From: Acuticoccus sp051016205
GTDB lineage: Bacteria; Pseudomonadota; Alphaproteobacteria; Rhizobiales; Amorphaceae
Direction: 5' to 3'
NCBI GenBank assembly: GCA_051016205.1
Contig: CP136534.1
Coordinates: 1,922,001-1,986,000, forward strand
DNA: 64,000 nucleotides
Shown: positions 26,105 to 34,592 of the stretch, piece after piece
Position numbering within the stretch: the stretch's first letter is position 1
How the letters are laid out: each line of letters opens with the position of its first letter
Position numbers and translations under genes: made by a program
The notes under the pieces: generated by a model
Seen by the model: the letters and a program-made list of their open reading frames with translations, nothing else
Told to the model about the DNA's origin: nothing
Database searches by the model: none

Positions 26105-28258
26105 CTACCGCGTCGGGGTCACGCGTTCGGCTTCTGAAACGCACGAGAGGGCGCGCACGGCATCCAAGATGGCATCCAAATGGCCGCGGTCGCGCACCTC
26201 CATCTGGATGATCATCTCGCGCCGCGCTTCGCCTTTGCGCGCCATGGTGAGGTCGTCGATGTTGCTGCCGCGGTTGGCAATGGCGGTGGCGATTTCCGCA
26301 AGGGCGCCGCACTCGTTGGCGACCACCACGCGAAGGCCGACGGGGAAGAGGGCGCCCTTGGTGCCATCAAGGTCCCAGCTCACAGGAAGCCAGCGCTGCG
26401 GCTCGCTGGCAAAAGCGCTCAGCGCATCGCCAGCGCTTGCGGGATAGATGGTGACGCCGCTGTCAGGGTTGATGATGCCCACGATCGGATCGCCGGGGAT
26501 GGCCTTGTGGCGGGCGGAAAAGCGCACGGGGACGCTGGCGCCCACGCCAAAGATCGGGGCGCCTTCGGTGGGCTCGCCAGTGTCGGGGGCAGGTTCGCCC
26601 GTCGGGGCTTCGCGCACACCGGGCTCGCCGATGCCAAGGGCATCCAACACTTCGGCGACGGACAAGGTGCATTCCCCCACCGCGTGGGCCACGGCCTCGC
26701 CGTCGGGAAGGCCAAGGCGCGGCGCAATCCTGTTCAGATCGCTCATGTCAGGGCCTGCGCCGAGGGCAATCTCATTGCCGATCATGTGGCGGCCGAGGCG
26801 CACATAGTTGCGCCTGTCATGCTCGCGAGAGGCGCGGCGGATGGCAGCCTTCGCCTTGCCCGTCACGGCCAGCGAGCGCCAGGCGGACGGGGGCGACTGG
26901 CTGGCATCGCACACGATCTCAACCTCGTCGCCGTTCACCAATGGGGTCATCAGCGCTTTGGTGTGGCCGTTGATCTTGCAGCCTGTGCAGGTGTTGCCGA
27001 CGTCGGTGTGGACGGCATAGGCAAAGTCGATGGGGGTTGCGCCGCGCGGCAGGGCAATCAACTTGCCGCGCGGGGTGAAGCAGAACACCTGATCTTGAAA
27101 CAACTCAAGCTTGGTGTGCTCGAAGAACTCCTGTGGGCTGTTGCCCTCCGACAAGAGCTCAATGGTCTGTCGCAGCCAGGCATAGGCGCTGGAATCGGAT
27201 GACAGACGGCCGAGGCTGCGCGGTGCACCGTCCTTGTAGAAGGCGTGGGCGGCAATCCCGTACTCGGCCACCTTGTGCATCTCGTGGGTGCGGATCTGCA
27301 GCTCCACCCGCTGCTCGCGCGGACCGACGACCGTGGTGTGGAGCGAGCGATAGTCGTTCTGCTTCGGGTTGGAGATGTGGTCCTTGAAGCGGCCCGGCAC
27401 ATAGCTCCAAATGGTGTGGATCACCCCAAGCGCCTCGTAGCACTCAGGGATCGAGCTCACCAGCACGCGGAAGCCATAAAGGTCCGACAGCTGTTCAAAG
27501 CTGATCGCCTTCCTCTGCATCTTGTTGTAGATGGAGAAGGGGCGTTTCTCGCGACCCTGAACCTTCGCTTTGATGCCGTGTTCTTCCAACTTCTGGCTAA
27601 GATCATCCTCAATATTGCGAAATAGATCGCCGGCGGAGACGCGCATCTCCTCAAGGCGCTTTTCAATGATGGCGGCGTCTTCGGGTTTGAGCACCTGGAA
27701 GGCCAGATGCTCCAGCTCCTCACGCATCCAGTGGATGCCCATCTTGCCCGCCAGAGGGGCGTAGACGTCCATGGTTTCTTCGGCGATGCGGCGGCGCTTG
27801 TCCTGCGGCACCCAGTTGAGGGTGCGCATGTTGTGCAAACGGTCGGCGAGCTTGACCAGTAGCACACGCACATCATCGGCCACTGCCAGCAGCAGCTTGC
27901 GGAAGTTTTCAGCCTGCTTGTCCTGATGGGACACAAGGTCCAGACGGCTGATCTTTGTCAGCCCGTCCACCAGCTTGCCGATTTCCTCGCCGAACAGCTG
28001 GTCGATCTCGGCGCGGGTGGCATCGGTGTCTTCGATGGTGTCGTGCAACAACGCTGTGGCAATGGTCGCGTTGTCCAAGTTCATGCGCGTCAGGATCGCC
28101 GCCACCTCGAGCGGGTGGGAAAAGTAAGGGTCACCGGACGCGCGGGTCTGATGGCCGTGCTTTTGCATGGAGTAGACGTAGGCGCGGTTGAGCAGCGCCT
28201 CGTCGGGCTCTTTGTTGTGGGCCGCGACCAGTTCGATCAACTCGTACTGGCGCATCAT
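26105..28258 (-). CDS. rsh: Bifunctional (p)ppGpp synthetase/hydrolase (RelA/SpoT homologue)
   Basis: The protein has an N-terminal HD hydrolase domain with LLHDTIED (His72-Asp73), a synthetase domain (QNDYRSLHTTVVGP, VELQIRTHEMH), a TGS domain (ALPRGATPIDFAYAVH) and a C-terminal ACT domain. It makes and degrades the stringent-response alarmone. The start used is the first of two ATGs giving MMRQYELIEL, the usual alphaproteobacterial N-terminus. The frame stays open to a TTG at 28393, which would add 45 Pro/Ala/Arg-rich residues. Neither start has a clear ribosome-binding site. It follows rpoZ, the common spoT order. Confidence 0.94.
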   Translation of the reverse strand: MMRQYELIELVAAHNKEPDEALLNRAYVYSMQKHGHQTRASGDPYFSHPLEVAAILTRMNLDNATIATALLHDTIEDTDATRAEIDQLFGEEIGKLVDGLTKISRLDLVSHQDKQAENFRKLLLAVADDVRVLLVKLADRLHNMRTLNWVPQDKRRRIAEETMDVYAPLAGKMGIHWMREELEHLAFQVLKPEDAAIIEKRLEEMRVSAGDLFRNIEDDLSQKLEEHGIKAKVQGREKRPFSIYNKMQRKAISFEQLSDLYGFRVLVSSIPECYEALGVIHTIWSYVPGRFKDHISNPKQNDYRSLHTTVVGPREQRVELQIRTHEMHKVAEYGIAAHAFYKDGAPRSLGRLSSDSSAYAWLRQTIELLSEGNSPQEFFEHTKLELFQDQVFCFTPRGKLIALPRGATPIDFAYAVHTDVGNTCTGCKINGHTKALMTPLVNGDEVEIVCDASQSPPSAWRSLAVTGKAKAAIRRASREHDRRNYVRLGRHMIGNEIALGAGPDMSDLNRIAPRLGLPDGEAVAHAVGECTLSVAEVLDALGIGEPGVREAPTGEPAPDTGEPTEGAPIFGVGASVPVRFSARHKAIPGDPIVGIINPDSGVTIYPASAGDALSAFASEPQRWLPVSWDLDGTKGALFPVGLRVVVANECGALAEIATAIANRGSNIDDLTMARKGEARREMIIQMEVRDRGHLDAILDAVRALSCVSEAERVTPTR

Positions 28259-28432
28259 TTTGGGGCGTGGACGGGGCGCTTGGGATTTTGGCGGCCCGTC
28301 GGGCCGCTTCACCGTGTCGCGGCGAGCGGCCTCTGCGGCCGCTTCAGGGGGCCGTTGCGGCGTGCGGTGGGTGTCGGTTGCCTGCTCTGCCAAGGCGAAG
28401 GGCAGTCTTACTGTCGCGGGCCGACCATCGTC

Positions 28433-28813
28433 CTAGACCTCTTCTGTGCGCTCCGGCGGGACAAGGGTCTCCATGGCGCGCAACAGTTCGTCTTCGGACA
28501 TGGCCGTAAAAGTTGTGTCCACACTTTCTTCCTGAGCGCTGCCGTGGGTGGGCACCGCGGGCTGCTCGGCCTCTGGCTCGTCCACTTCAACGCGCCGTTG
28601 AAGGGAGTGGATGAGCTCTTCCTTCAAGTCGTCCGGATCGATCCGCTGATCGGCGATCTCGCGAAGCGCGACGACAGGATTTTTGTCCTTATCGCGATCC
28701 ACTTGGATAGGGGAACCTGAGGAAATCACCCGCGCACGGTGGCTGGCCAGAAGCACCAGTTCGAAGCGGTTCTCGACCTTATCTACGCAGTCTTCAACTG
28801 TGACGCGCGCCAC
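28433..28813 (-). CDS. rpoZ: RNA polymerase omega subunit
   Basis: The 126-residue protein starts MARVTVEDCVDKVENRFELV, the classic omega N-terminus, followed by LLASHRARVISSG. Omega helps fold and assemble beta-prime and takes part in ppGpp response. The start is GTG at 28813 with GGGAGG 5 nt upstream; the open frame to 28879 is not used. The C-terminal third is an acidic extension (EVDEPEAEQP...) seen in alphaproteobacterial omegas. It lies just upstream of rsh, pairing the polymerase ppGpp-response subunit with the ppGpp enzyme. Confidence 0.95.
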   Translation of the reverse strand: MARVTVEDCVDKVENRFELVLLASHRARVISSGSPIQVDRDKDKNPVVALREIADQRIDPDDLKEELIHSLQRRVEVDEPEAEQPAVPTHGSAQEESVDTTFTAMSEDELLRAMETLVPPERTEEV

Positions 28814-28930
28814 GGCGGCCTCCCAAAAAACGAGTTGACAGCAAGCCCTCCAAATAGCCATTAGCCGAGCGCTGTGCAAGTGTCACACGGTTGTCAAGAC
28901 GACTCAAACTGGTTCTGGATCCCGCGCACC

Positions 28931-28959
28931 TTGTGAAGATGACAACTCGGCCCTATCAT
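28931..28959 (+). promoter_or_regulatory. Candidate promoter of the NYN-domain gene
   Basis: TTGTGA (28931-28936), a 17-bp spacer and TATCAT (28954-28959) lie about 75 bp upstream of the ATG at 29035, in an AT-richer divergent spacer between rpoZ and this gene. Confidence 0.4.
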
Positions 28960-29034
28960 TGCGAGCATAGTACAAGCGCGGCTCGCGGCACACGCGTCGT
29001 CCATAATCTGTTAACTTAAGAGAAAGCCAGCACA

Positions 29035-29640
29035 ATGTTCGATCCCCGCGAGAAGATCGCTTTATTTATCGACGGTGCCAATCTATACAGCGCCGCGAGA
29101 TCTTTGGGGTTCGATATAGATTACAAGCGCCTTTTATCCGAATTTGGTAAAAAAGGCTATCTTCTTCGAGCGTATTACTATACGGCGCTGGCCGAAGATC
29201 AAGAATTCTCCACATTACGACCGCTGATCGACTGGTTGGATTACAACGGTTACACGGTTGTGACGAAGCCGTTAAAAGAATTCTATGACCAGAGCGGCCG
29301 CCGCAAGGTCAAAGGAAACATGGACATCGAACTTGTGATCGATGCCATGGAGATATCCGAGCAAGTGGATCACGTGGTTCTGTTCTCAGGCGATGGAGAC
29401 TTCCGCCGCCTTGCCGAAGCGCTGCAGCGCAAAGGCAAGAAGGTGAGTGTGGTCTCCAGCCTGCAAACGCAACCGCCCATGATTTCCGATGATCTGCGGC
29501 GCCAGGCCGACCACTTTATCGAGCTTGGGGACCTGCAAGACGAGGTGGGCCGCAACCCTGCCGAGCGTCCTGTACGCACGACGACGACACGCGGTGAGCC
29601 TGCAGCGTCGTCCGGTCCGGATCGCATCATCAACGCCTGA
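29035..29640 (+). CDS. NYN-domain (LabA/DUF88-type) putative ribonuclease
   Basis: The 201-residue protein is an NYN/PIN-like domain protein. The acidic metal-site residues are in ALFIDGANLYSAA, KGNMDIELVIDAME and VLFSGDGDF, followed by KKVSVVSS. Such proteins are thought to be metal-dependent RNases, and relatives include LabA. The 25-residue C-terminal tail is low-complexity. The first third uses codons unlike its neighbours (TTATTTATC, CTATACAG, GATATAGATTACAAG), with more A/T at third positions. It is followed 9 bp later by a uracil-DNA glycosylase gene on the same strand. Confidence 0.9.
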   Translation: MFDPREKIALFIDGANLYSAARSLGFDIDYKRLLSEFGKKGYLLRAYYYTALAEDQEFSTLRPLIDWLDYNGYTVVTKPLKEFYDQSGRRKVKGNMDIELVIDAMEISEQVDHVVLFSGDGDFRRLAEALQRKGKKVSVVSSLQTQPPMISDDLRRQADHFIELGDLQDEVGRNPAERPVRTTTTRGEPAASSGPDRIINA

Positions 29641-29649
29641 CCGACACCG

Positions 29650-30360
29650 TTGCCCGCCCACCACGCGGCCGGAAAGGACGCGCCGACAGATCCTGGCCGC
29701 GATTGCCCATTGTGCCCGCGGCTGGTGGACTATCGGCTTCAGCAGCGCGATCGCGAGCCCGGTTGGCACAACGCCCCCGTCGACACCTTCGGTGATCTTG
29801 GCGCGGCCTCACTCCTTGTGGTGGGGCTTGCCCCTGGCGTGTCGGGTGCGAACCGCACGGGGCGGCCCTTCACGGGGGATTATGCAGGCAATCTTCTGTA
29901 TAAGGCGATGCTGAACCACGGGTTCGCCAAAGGCGTGTTCGATGCACGCCCCGACGACGGTCTTATGCTGACAGATGCTGCCGTCACCAACGCGGTGCGC
30001 TGCGTGCCGCCGCAAAACAAGCCGACCGGCGCGGAAATCAACCAGTGCCGGCCATTCCTGGCGGCCACCATCGCGGCCATGCCGAAGCTCAGCGTGATAC
30101 TCGCGCTGGGCCGCATTGCCCACGACGCGGTCCTTCGCACGCTCGGCGAGCGCCTTGCCGCCCACCCCTTCAAGCATGGCGCGCATCATTTGATGGATCG
30201 CAAGCCGGCGGTTGCCGACAGCTACCACCCATCCCGCTACAACGTGAACACGGGCGTCCTCAACGAGGCGATGCTGTTGGCCGTCTTTGCCGAGGTGCGG
30301 CGCCTTGTGGACAGCCAACGCGCCGCTTCCTGGACTTTTGGCTCGGACTGTAAGAATTGA
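29650..30360 (+). CDS. Uracil-DNA glycosylase, family 5 (UDGb, iron-sulfur type)
   Basis: The 236-residue protein has UDG motif A as GLAPG (59-63) within GLAPGVSGANRTGRPFTGD, and motif B YHPSRYN (His193). CPLC near residue 19 supplies part of the [4Fe-4S] site. Motif A lacks the acidic catalytic residue of families 1 and 4, which fits family 5. It removes uracil and some oxidised or deaminated bases from DNA. The start is taken as TTG 29650; no better codon keeps the cysteine pair. It is 9 bp behind the NYN gene. Confidence 0.87.
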   Translation: MPAHHAAGKDAPTDPGRDCPLCPRLVDYRLQQRDREPGWHNAPVDTFGDLGAASLLVVGLAPGVSGANRTGRPFTGDYAGNLLYKAMLNHGFAKGVFDARPDDGLMLTDAAVTNAVRCVPPQNKPTGAEINQCRPFLAATIAAMPKLSVILALGRIAHDAVLRTLGERLAAHPFKHGAHHLMDRKPAVADSYHPSRYNVNTGVLNEAMLLAVFAEVRRLVDSQRAASWTFGSDCKN

Positions 30361-30482
30361 ACCAAAGATTACTTTCGGGAACTTAAGTAAAAAAGTATCT
30401 TGCGTCTGAAGAGATGAAGACTGCTTGAGCAGAGTTCCGATAGCTTTGCGCGGCCATGGAGTGTTTATCTCGCGCCGCCCAC
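30361..30482. other. AT-rich convergent spacer, no gene
   Basis: This 122-bp space between the glycosylase gene and the DinB-like gene is distinctly AT-rich (AACTTAAGTAAAAAAGT). It contains only short imperfect dyads, such as CTGCT-TG-AGCAG. It may serve as a terminator region for both genes, but I see no classic hairpin plus T-run. Confidence 0.4.
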
Positions 30483-30998
30483 CTATCGCACCATCAACGG
30501 GTTGTTGTCGTAGGTGAGAAAGAACTCGTCCAATTGCGGCGGTGCCACGGAGGTGCCGGCCAGCATGGCGTGTGCCTGCCCGCGATGGTGAATTTGATGC
30601 TGAAAAAGATGGGCGAGGATATCGCACACACGTTCGTGGAAGATCCCTTCGTCGCCGCGGTCGGTGGCAATGGTCTCAGTCAACATGTCCGGCGCGAGGC
30701 TGGCGCAATAGACCTCCAGGAGCTTATCCTGGCGCGCCTGTGCTGCCCGCAACGCCCAGGGGCTGGTGATGGCAGGGGTGTCGAAGACCTTTAGCCCCGC
30801 GCCCCCTTGGGACAGGGCGTCGTAGTAGTAGCGGTCCACCTCCAGGATGTGGTTCAGCGTTGCGCAAAGGGACGGGAAGAAGCCCGTGCGTTTTGCGGCA
30901 AACTCTGTATCGCTCAACCCTTCGCAGGCGTGCAGCAGCCTGTCGTTGGCAAAGGTGTTGTTGGCCGCCATCCCCTTGAAGTGGGTCAGGAGGTCCAC
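30483..30998 (-). CDS. DinB-family (YfiT-like) putative metalloenzyme
   Basis: The 171-residue protein is a four-helix DinB/YfiT-like protein. The likely metal ligands are His50 (in LNHILEVDRYY) and His134/His138 in HLFQHQIHHRGQAH. Family members include mycothiol- or bacillithiol-dependent transferases and other thiol-transfer enzymes; the cofactor here is unknown. The start is GTG 30998 with AGGTGG upstream. It lies 5 bp behind the polysaccharide-export gene on the same strand, so it is likely co-transcribed, though a functional link to capsule export is not evident. Confidence 0.85.
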   Translation of the reverse strand: MDLLTHFKGMAANNTFANDRLLHACEGLSDTEFAAKRTGFFPSLCATLNHILEVDRYYYDALSQGGAGLKVFDTPAITSPWALRAAQARQDKLLEVYCASLAPDMLTETIATDRGDEGIFHERVCDILAHLFQHQIHHRGQAHAMLAGTSVAPPQLDEFFLTYDNNPLMVR

Positions 30999-31003
30999 CC
31001 CAC

Positions 31004-32143
31004 CTACTCAGCGAAGGTGTTGGTGGTGCGGGTGACGAGGTTGGCGTTGCTCAGGACCGGGGACAGGATCTGCAGGAACTTGCCAAGCTCTGCGGCGGGG
31101 TGATTGGCCACGTACACCACATCCTCATCGCGCATATCAAACAGCTGCATGAGGAAGAAGCTCTTCGGGTCCTTCAGGTTGATCCTGTAAATGGTGGGCA
31201 CGCGCGTGCCCTCTGGGGCCGTGGTTGCCCGCGGGTTCAACTGCTTGGCGATATGATCAGGCTCGAAGCGGAAGATGAACACGCCCCTGGCGTTGGCTTC
31301 AGTGTCCACAAGGCCGCCCACACGGGCCATTGCCTCTGCCAGCGTCACGCGGCGGGTGGCAAAGGGCACCTCCTGCTTGTTCCTGAAGGCGCCGAACACG
31401 GTGTAGGTGCGCGCCACCTGGGAGACCAAAATGGTATCGCCAGGCTGGATGATGACATTTTCCTTGGGCTTGTCGAAAATGTCCTCAAGATGGGCTGTGG
31501 CCACCCTGTGGCCCCTGCGAAGAACCACCTGCGTCTCGTAGGTGGGCGTCGATGACCCGCCTGCCGCGGCAATCACATCCAACAGGCGGATGCCGCCGAA
31601 GGTGAGGGGGACGAGGCCTGGCGTGCCGACGGTGCCAAGGACGGTCACGGAGTTTACGCGGCTCTCCGTCACCAGCACCTGGACCTGCGGCTGGATTGCC
31701 TTGTCCTGCAGCGAGGCCTCAATGGCCGAGCGTAAACCGTTGACCGAGCGGCCCGCGGCCTGGACGGCGCCCACATAGGGCACAAAGATCCGCCCCTGAC
31801 CGTCGATAACGGTACTGATTTGCGAGGCTTTGCTGGTGGCTGAGGAGAACAGCCCGTCAGCGCCGGCTTCGAAGATGTTGACGTCCAGCTTGTCGCCTTT
31901 GGCAAGCACAAGGTCAGGTACAGGGCCACGTAACTTAAAGACGGAGGCAAACGCCGGCGGCTTGAACTGGCCGGTGATGTTGGTGGTCTTCTCGTCCAGC
32001 TCCACCACGATGTAGGGGGCCTTGGGCGCTGCGGGGTTTTCCTGGTCGGTGATGGCGACCGCTGACGGGCCTTGGGAGGGGAGTGCGTTCGTGCAGCCAG
32101 CGACCGCGAATGCGGCGAGTATCGCCCATCCTTTCAATCGCAT
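31004..32143 (-). CDS. Polysaccharide export outer-membrane lipoprotein (OPX, KpsD/Wza class)
   Basis: The 379-residue protein starts with a lipoprotein signal peptide and lipobox AVAGC. The polysaccharide-export domain begins near LAKGDKLDVNIFEAG, followed by two SLBB-type segments (VTVLGTVGTPGLVPLTFGG and YTVFGAFRNKQEVPF). It should form the outer-membrane channel of a group 2/3 capsule exporter. It is 167 bp downstream of the KpsE-like gene, and that space contains a perfect 8-bp dyad. Confidence 0.92.
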   Translation of the reverse strand: MRLKGWAILAAFAVAGCTNALPSQGPSAVAITDQENPAAPKAPYIVVELDEKTTNITGQFKPPAFASVFKLRGPVPDLVLAKGDKLDVNIFEAGADGLFSSATSKASQISTVIDGQGRIFVPYVGAVQAAGRSVNGLRSAIEASLQDKAIQPQVQVLVTESRVNSVTVLGTVGTPGLVPLTFGGIRLLDVIAAAGGSSTPTYETQVVLRRGHRVATAHLEDIFDKPKENVIIQPGDTILVSQVARTYTVFGAFRNKQEVPFATRRVTLAEAMARVGGLVDTEANARGVFIFRFEPDHIAKQLNPRATTAPEGTRVPTIYRINLKDPKSFFLMQLFDMRDEDVVYVANHPAAELGKFLQILSPVLSNANLVTRTTNTFAE

Positions 32144-32253
32144 ATTGCTGTCCCCTCAACTCATTCGCACTGACAACCACACGCGTAACACCGTGTGGCG
32201 CGTGGGTGCATCATGAATTGGCGGACAAAAGTGAATGCCCCGTCAAACGTTGC

Positions 32254-32280
32254 TTTGCCGCAACATGTCTTGGCGGCAAA
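32254..32280. promoter_or_regulatory. Inverted repeat upstream of the OPX gene
   Basis: TTTGCCGC (32254-32261) and its exact inverse GCGGCAAA (32273-32280) flank an 11-bp centre in the 167-bp spacer between the KpsE-like and OPX genes. It lies about 110 bp upstream of the OPX start. No T-run follows on either strand, so an operator or attenuator is likelier than a simple terminator. Confidence 0.4.
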
Positions 32281-32310
32281 ATTGCAATGTTTTCTAAAGT
32301 TGTGTTGCCC

Positions 32311-33657
32311 CTAGGCCACGCGATCGCGCACGGCAGCGGCAATCAAGGCCATCACACCCCAGACCAGGAACAGCGATGCGGCAAGGATGGCAGTCCACCG
32401 GAAGCCCTCTGGAAAGGTGCTTTCTTCAGGCGCTGCGCCGCGAACGAAAACGGCGAGGTAGGATTGCTGCTTCAAGGCTTCAATCCGTGCCGCCTCCAGC
32501 GCAGCCAGCGCCGACACGTAAGCCTTCTCGGCAAACTCACGCTCGGCCAGAAGCTCCTCGTATCGTGACAGACGCTCTGTAAGCACAGGTTGTGACTGTC
32601 CTTCATCGGCCACGGCCACTCGGCGACGCTCAGCCTCGATCTGCTCGCGCGTGGCGCGGATCTGGTTCTTGACGTAGGTGACGCGCGGCGACGTCTCGCT
32701 CATGGTTGCCAACAGCGCGTTCAGCTGCGCTTCCAGGGTGGCAAGCTCACCCTCAAGATTGCCCACAAGACCTTGACGCGTGGCAGCCGCCGCCGTGGGG
32801 TCGATCTCCCGCTCCGTGCCGCGATAGCCAGCCAGCGCCTTGCGTGCGTCGGCAAAACGGGTCTCGGCGATCTTCACCTCACGCTGGGCAGAGCGCACGC
32901 CGTCTTCACGGGCGCGCATGGACAGATCGTTCACAAGCGCTTCTGACTTTTCGATCACCTTGCGGGTGATCACCTCAGCATCGCCAGGGCGGAAGGCGCG
33001 GATGGTGAGGGAAATGATCCCAGTGTCCACGTCAAACACGACGGCGCTCATGGTCTGCCAGTACTCTACCAAGCCCTCGATGGGCACGCTTGGGTCCAGC
33101 CGATAGTAGGCGTCCACGTTGGGGCGGCTGTAGATTTCCAGGAAGTTGGCTTCCGAAACCAGGGCCTCCACCATCTCGCGGGAGTGGATGTACTCCTGAA
33201 GGATATAGCTGTCGGCGCTCTCGGAGCTCGCCCCGCCCGCACCCATGGAAAACAGGCTCGTAATGTCCACCGCCGAAGAGGAGGAGGACGCACCGCGCAC
33301 GGCGAAGGAGCTTTGTGTGGCGTACTGGTCGCTCGCAACGAAGCCGTAAAAAAGGCCCGCCAGTAGCGCGGGAAGCAGCACCACAAGGCAGAAGCTGAGC
33401 TGAATGAACCGGCTGAAGGAGGACGCCTTGCGGTTCGTCTGAACCCGCGGCGGCAGCACGAACGTCTCCGGCTGGACGATGGCTATTTGGCCCGGGCCCT
33501 TGGCAACGGTCTGCGCCTTGCGGGCGTCGTGCTCATCAACGTCGAAGGCTTCGCCGCGCTGGGCCAGCATGCGCTGACGCCGCTCTAGGCGCGCGCGCTT
33601 GGCTTCGCCGCGCTTTTCGGGGTCTTGCTGCGTCGGAACGAGGTTCTTGTCACTCAT
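32311..33657 (-). CDS. Capsule polysaccharide export inner-membrane protein (KpsE/CtrB/BexC-like)
   Basis: The 448-residue protein has an 80-residue charged cytoplasmic N-terminus, a transmembrane helix (SFCLVVLLPALLAGLFYGF), a long periplasmic region with coiled coils (about 230-400, including EREIDPTAAAATRQGLVGNL and NQIRATREQIEAERRR), and a second C-terminal transmembrane helix. This is the polysaccharide co-polymerase/adaptor topology linking the inner-membrane ABC exporter to the OPX channel. The KpsT-like gene ends 6 bp upstream, so the two are coupled. Confidence 0.9.
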   Translation of the reverse strand: MSDKNLVPTQQDPEKRGEAKRARLERRQRMLAQRGEAFDVDEHDARKAQTVAKGPGQIAIVQPETFVLPPRVQTNRKASSFSRFIQLSFCLVVLLPALLAGLFYGFVASDQYATQSSFAVRGASSSSSAVDITSLFSMGAGGASSESADSYILQEYIHSREMVEALVSEANFLEIYSRPNVDAYYRLDPSVPIEGLVEYWQTMSAVVFDVDTGIISLTIRAFRPGDAEVITRKVIEKSEALVNDLSMRAREDGVRSAQREVKIAETRFADARKALAGYRGTEREIDPTAAAATRQGLVGNLEGELATLEAQLNALLATMSETSPRVTYVKNQIRATREQIEAERRRVAVADEGQSQPVLTERLSRYEELLAEREFAEKAYVSALAALEAARIEALKQQSYLAVFVRGAAPEESTFPEGFRWTAILAASLFLVWGVMALIAAAVRDRVA

Positions 33658-33663
33658 AGGACT

Positions 33664-34515
33664 TTAAAGGAGCTCTTCCTGCGCTTCGTCTTCATCATCG
33701 TCATCTTCGGCCGCGCCGCTGGGGGATTCCCCTTCGGGGATCGGAAGCGATTTGAAGACCTCTACCGCTTTCGCCACATCATCGAATTTAAAGATGCGGC
33801 TTTCATAAAGGATGTATGCCAGATCACATGTCTGCGGAATGAACCGCGTATCGCTCAACGTAATGATGTAGTCGCACTGCAACAGAAAATCGCCCATGGG
33901 CTCTGCAGGCCCAACGAGGTTGAATTTCTCCGGTTTGAAGCGATCATCAATGAGATAGCAATCAAAGCTCGCTGCAATGGCGACGATAATGCCGATCCGG
34001 CGACGAATATCAATCTTCTGGGCGCCCATGGGCTCGTCGAGCCGCTTATCGCTCATGTCGCACAACTCGCGCACATAGTGGATCAGATGGGGCGCGTTGA
34101 TGTCCATCAGGCGCGCCAGATACAGAAGGTTCTGCCGTGTGGAGATGCGCCCGTCAAAGTAGCTGAGCTTGGTGAGTTTCCAGGAAATCCGCGAGTAGAT
34201 GGACACACGGCCCCGCCGCGGTGGGCTCGTCCCCGACAACATGTCAAGGATGGAGGACTTGCCTGAGCCCTTGTGGCCAAGCACGGCAATCCTGCGGTCG
34301 CGGGGGAAGGAAACGGTCAGGTTCTCGAACACAGGCACCTGACGCTTCTTGACCATGTAGTCAAATGCGACGTCCGTGAAGGCGGCATGGCAGGTTTTCG
34401 GATCGACGGGTGCCTCACGCCGCAGCTCAAGATCGGCCTCGGTCATGATCCGCGGCCGTTCCAGTTCGCGCTGACGTATGGCGTCCTCGAACAGGACGAC
34501 GGTTCCCTCGCTCAT
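33664..34515 (-). CDS. KpsT-like ABC ATPase with degenerate catalytic motifs
   Basis: The 283-residue protein aligns with capsule-export ATPases through Walker A GHKGSGKSS (80-88) and Walker B CYLIDD (187-192). However, the ABC signature is not LSGG/SSGM-like: the corresponding region reads GAQKIDIRRRIGIIVAIAAS. The residue after Walker B is Asp rather than catalytic Glu, and the switch region IITLSDTRF has no H-loop histidine. A strongly acidic tail (EDDDDEDEAQEE) ends the protein. ATG 34515 is preferred to the GTG 6 bp upstream. It is coupled to the KpsE-like gene; no KpsM permease gene is adjacent. It may be a slow or regulatory ATPase. Confidence 0.82.
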   Translation of the reverse strand: MSEGTVVLFEDAIRQRELERPRIMTEADLELRREAPVDPKTCHAAFTDVAFDYMVKKRQVPVFENLTVSFPRDRRIAVLGHKGSGKSSILDMLSGTSPPRRGRVSIYSRISWKLTKLSYFDGRISTRQNLLYLARLMDINAPHLIHYVRELCDMSDKRLDEPMGAQKIDIRRRIGIIVAIAASFDCYLIDDRFKPEKFNLVGPAEPMGDFLLQCDYIITLSDTRFIPQTCDLAYILYESRIFKFDDVAKAVEVFKSLPIPEGESPSGAAEDDDDEDEAQEELL

Positions 34516-34592
34516 GCCCACTCTCTGATCATGCCGATCGCTTTACCCATAGCACATCCATGCCGTGCCGGGGCTGCGCGGGGATGACCTCG

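Noticed and set aside
26180..27202. 340-codon frame antisense to rsh
   Set aside because: Shadow frame over the highly conserved TGS/ACT region of Rsh; no recognisable protein features.
28905..28930. tRNA-like T-loop string near GGTTCTGGATCC
   Set aside because: The loop lacks the invariant TTCRA pattern and no acceptor or anticodon stem can be folded around it.
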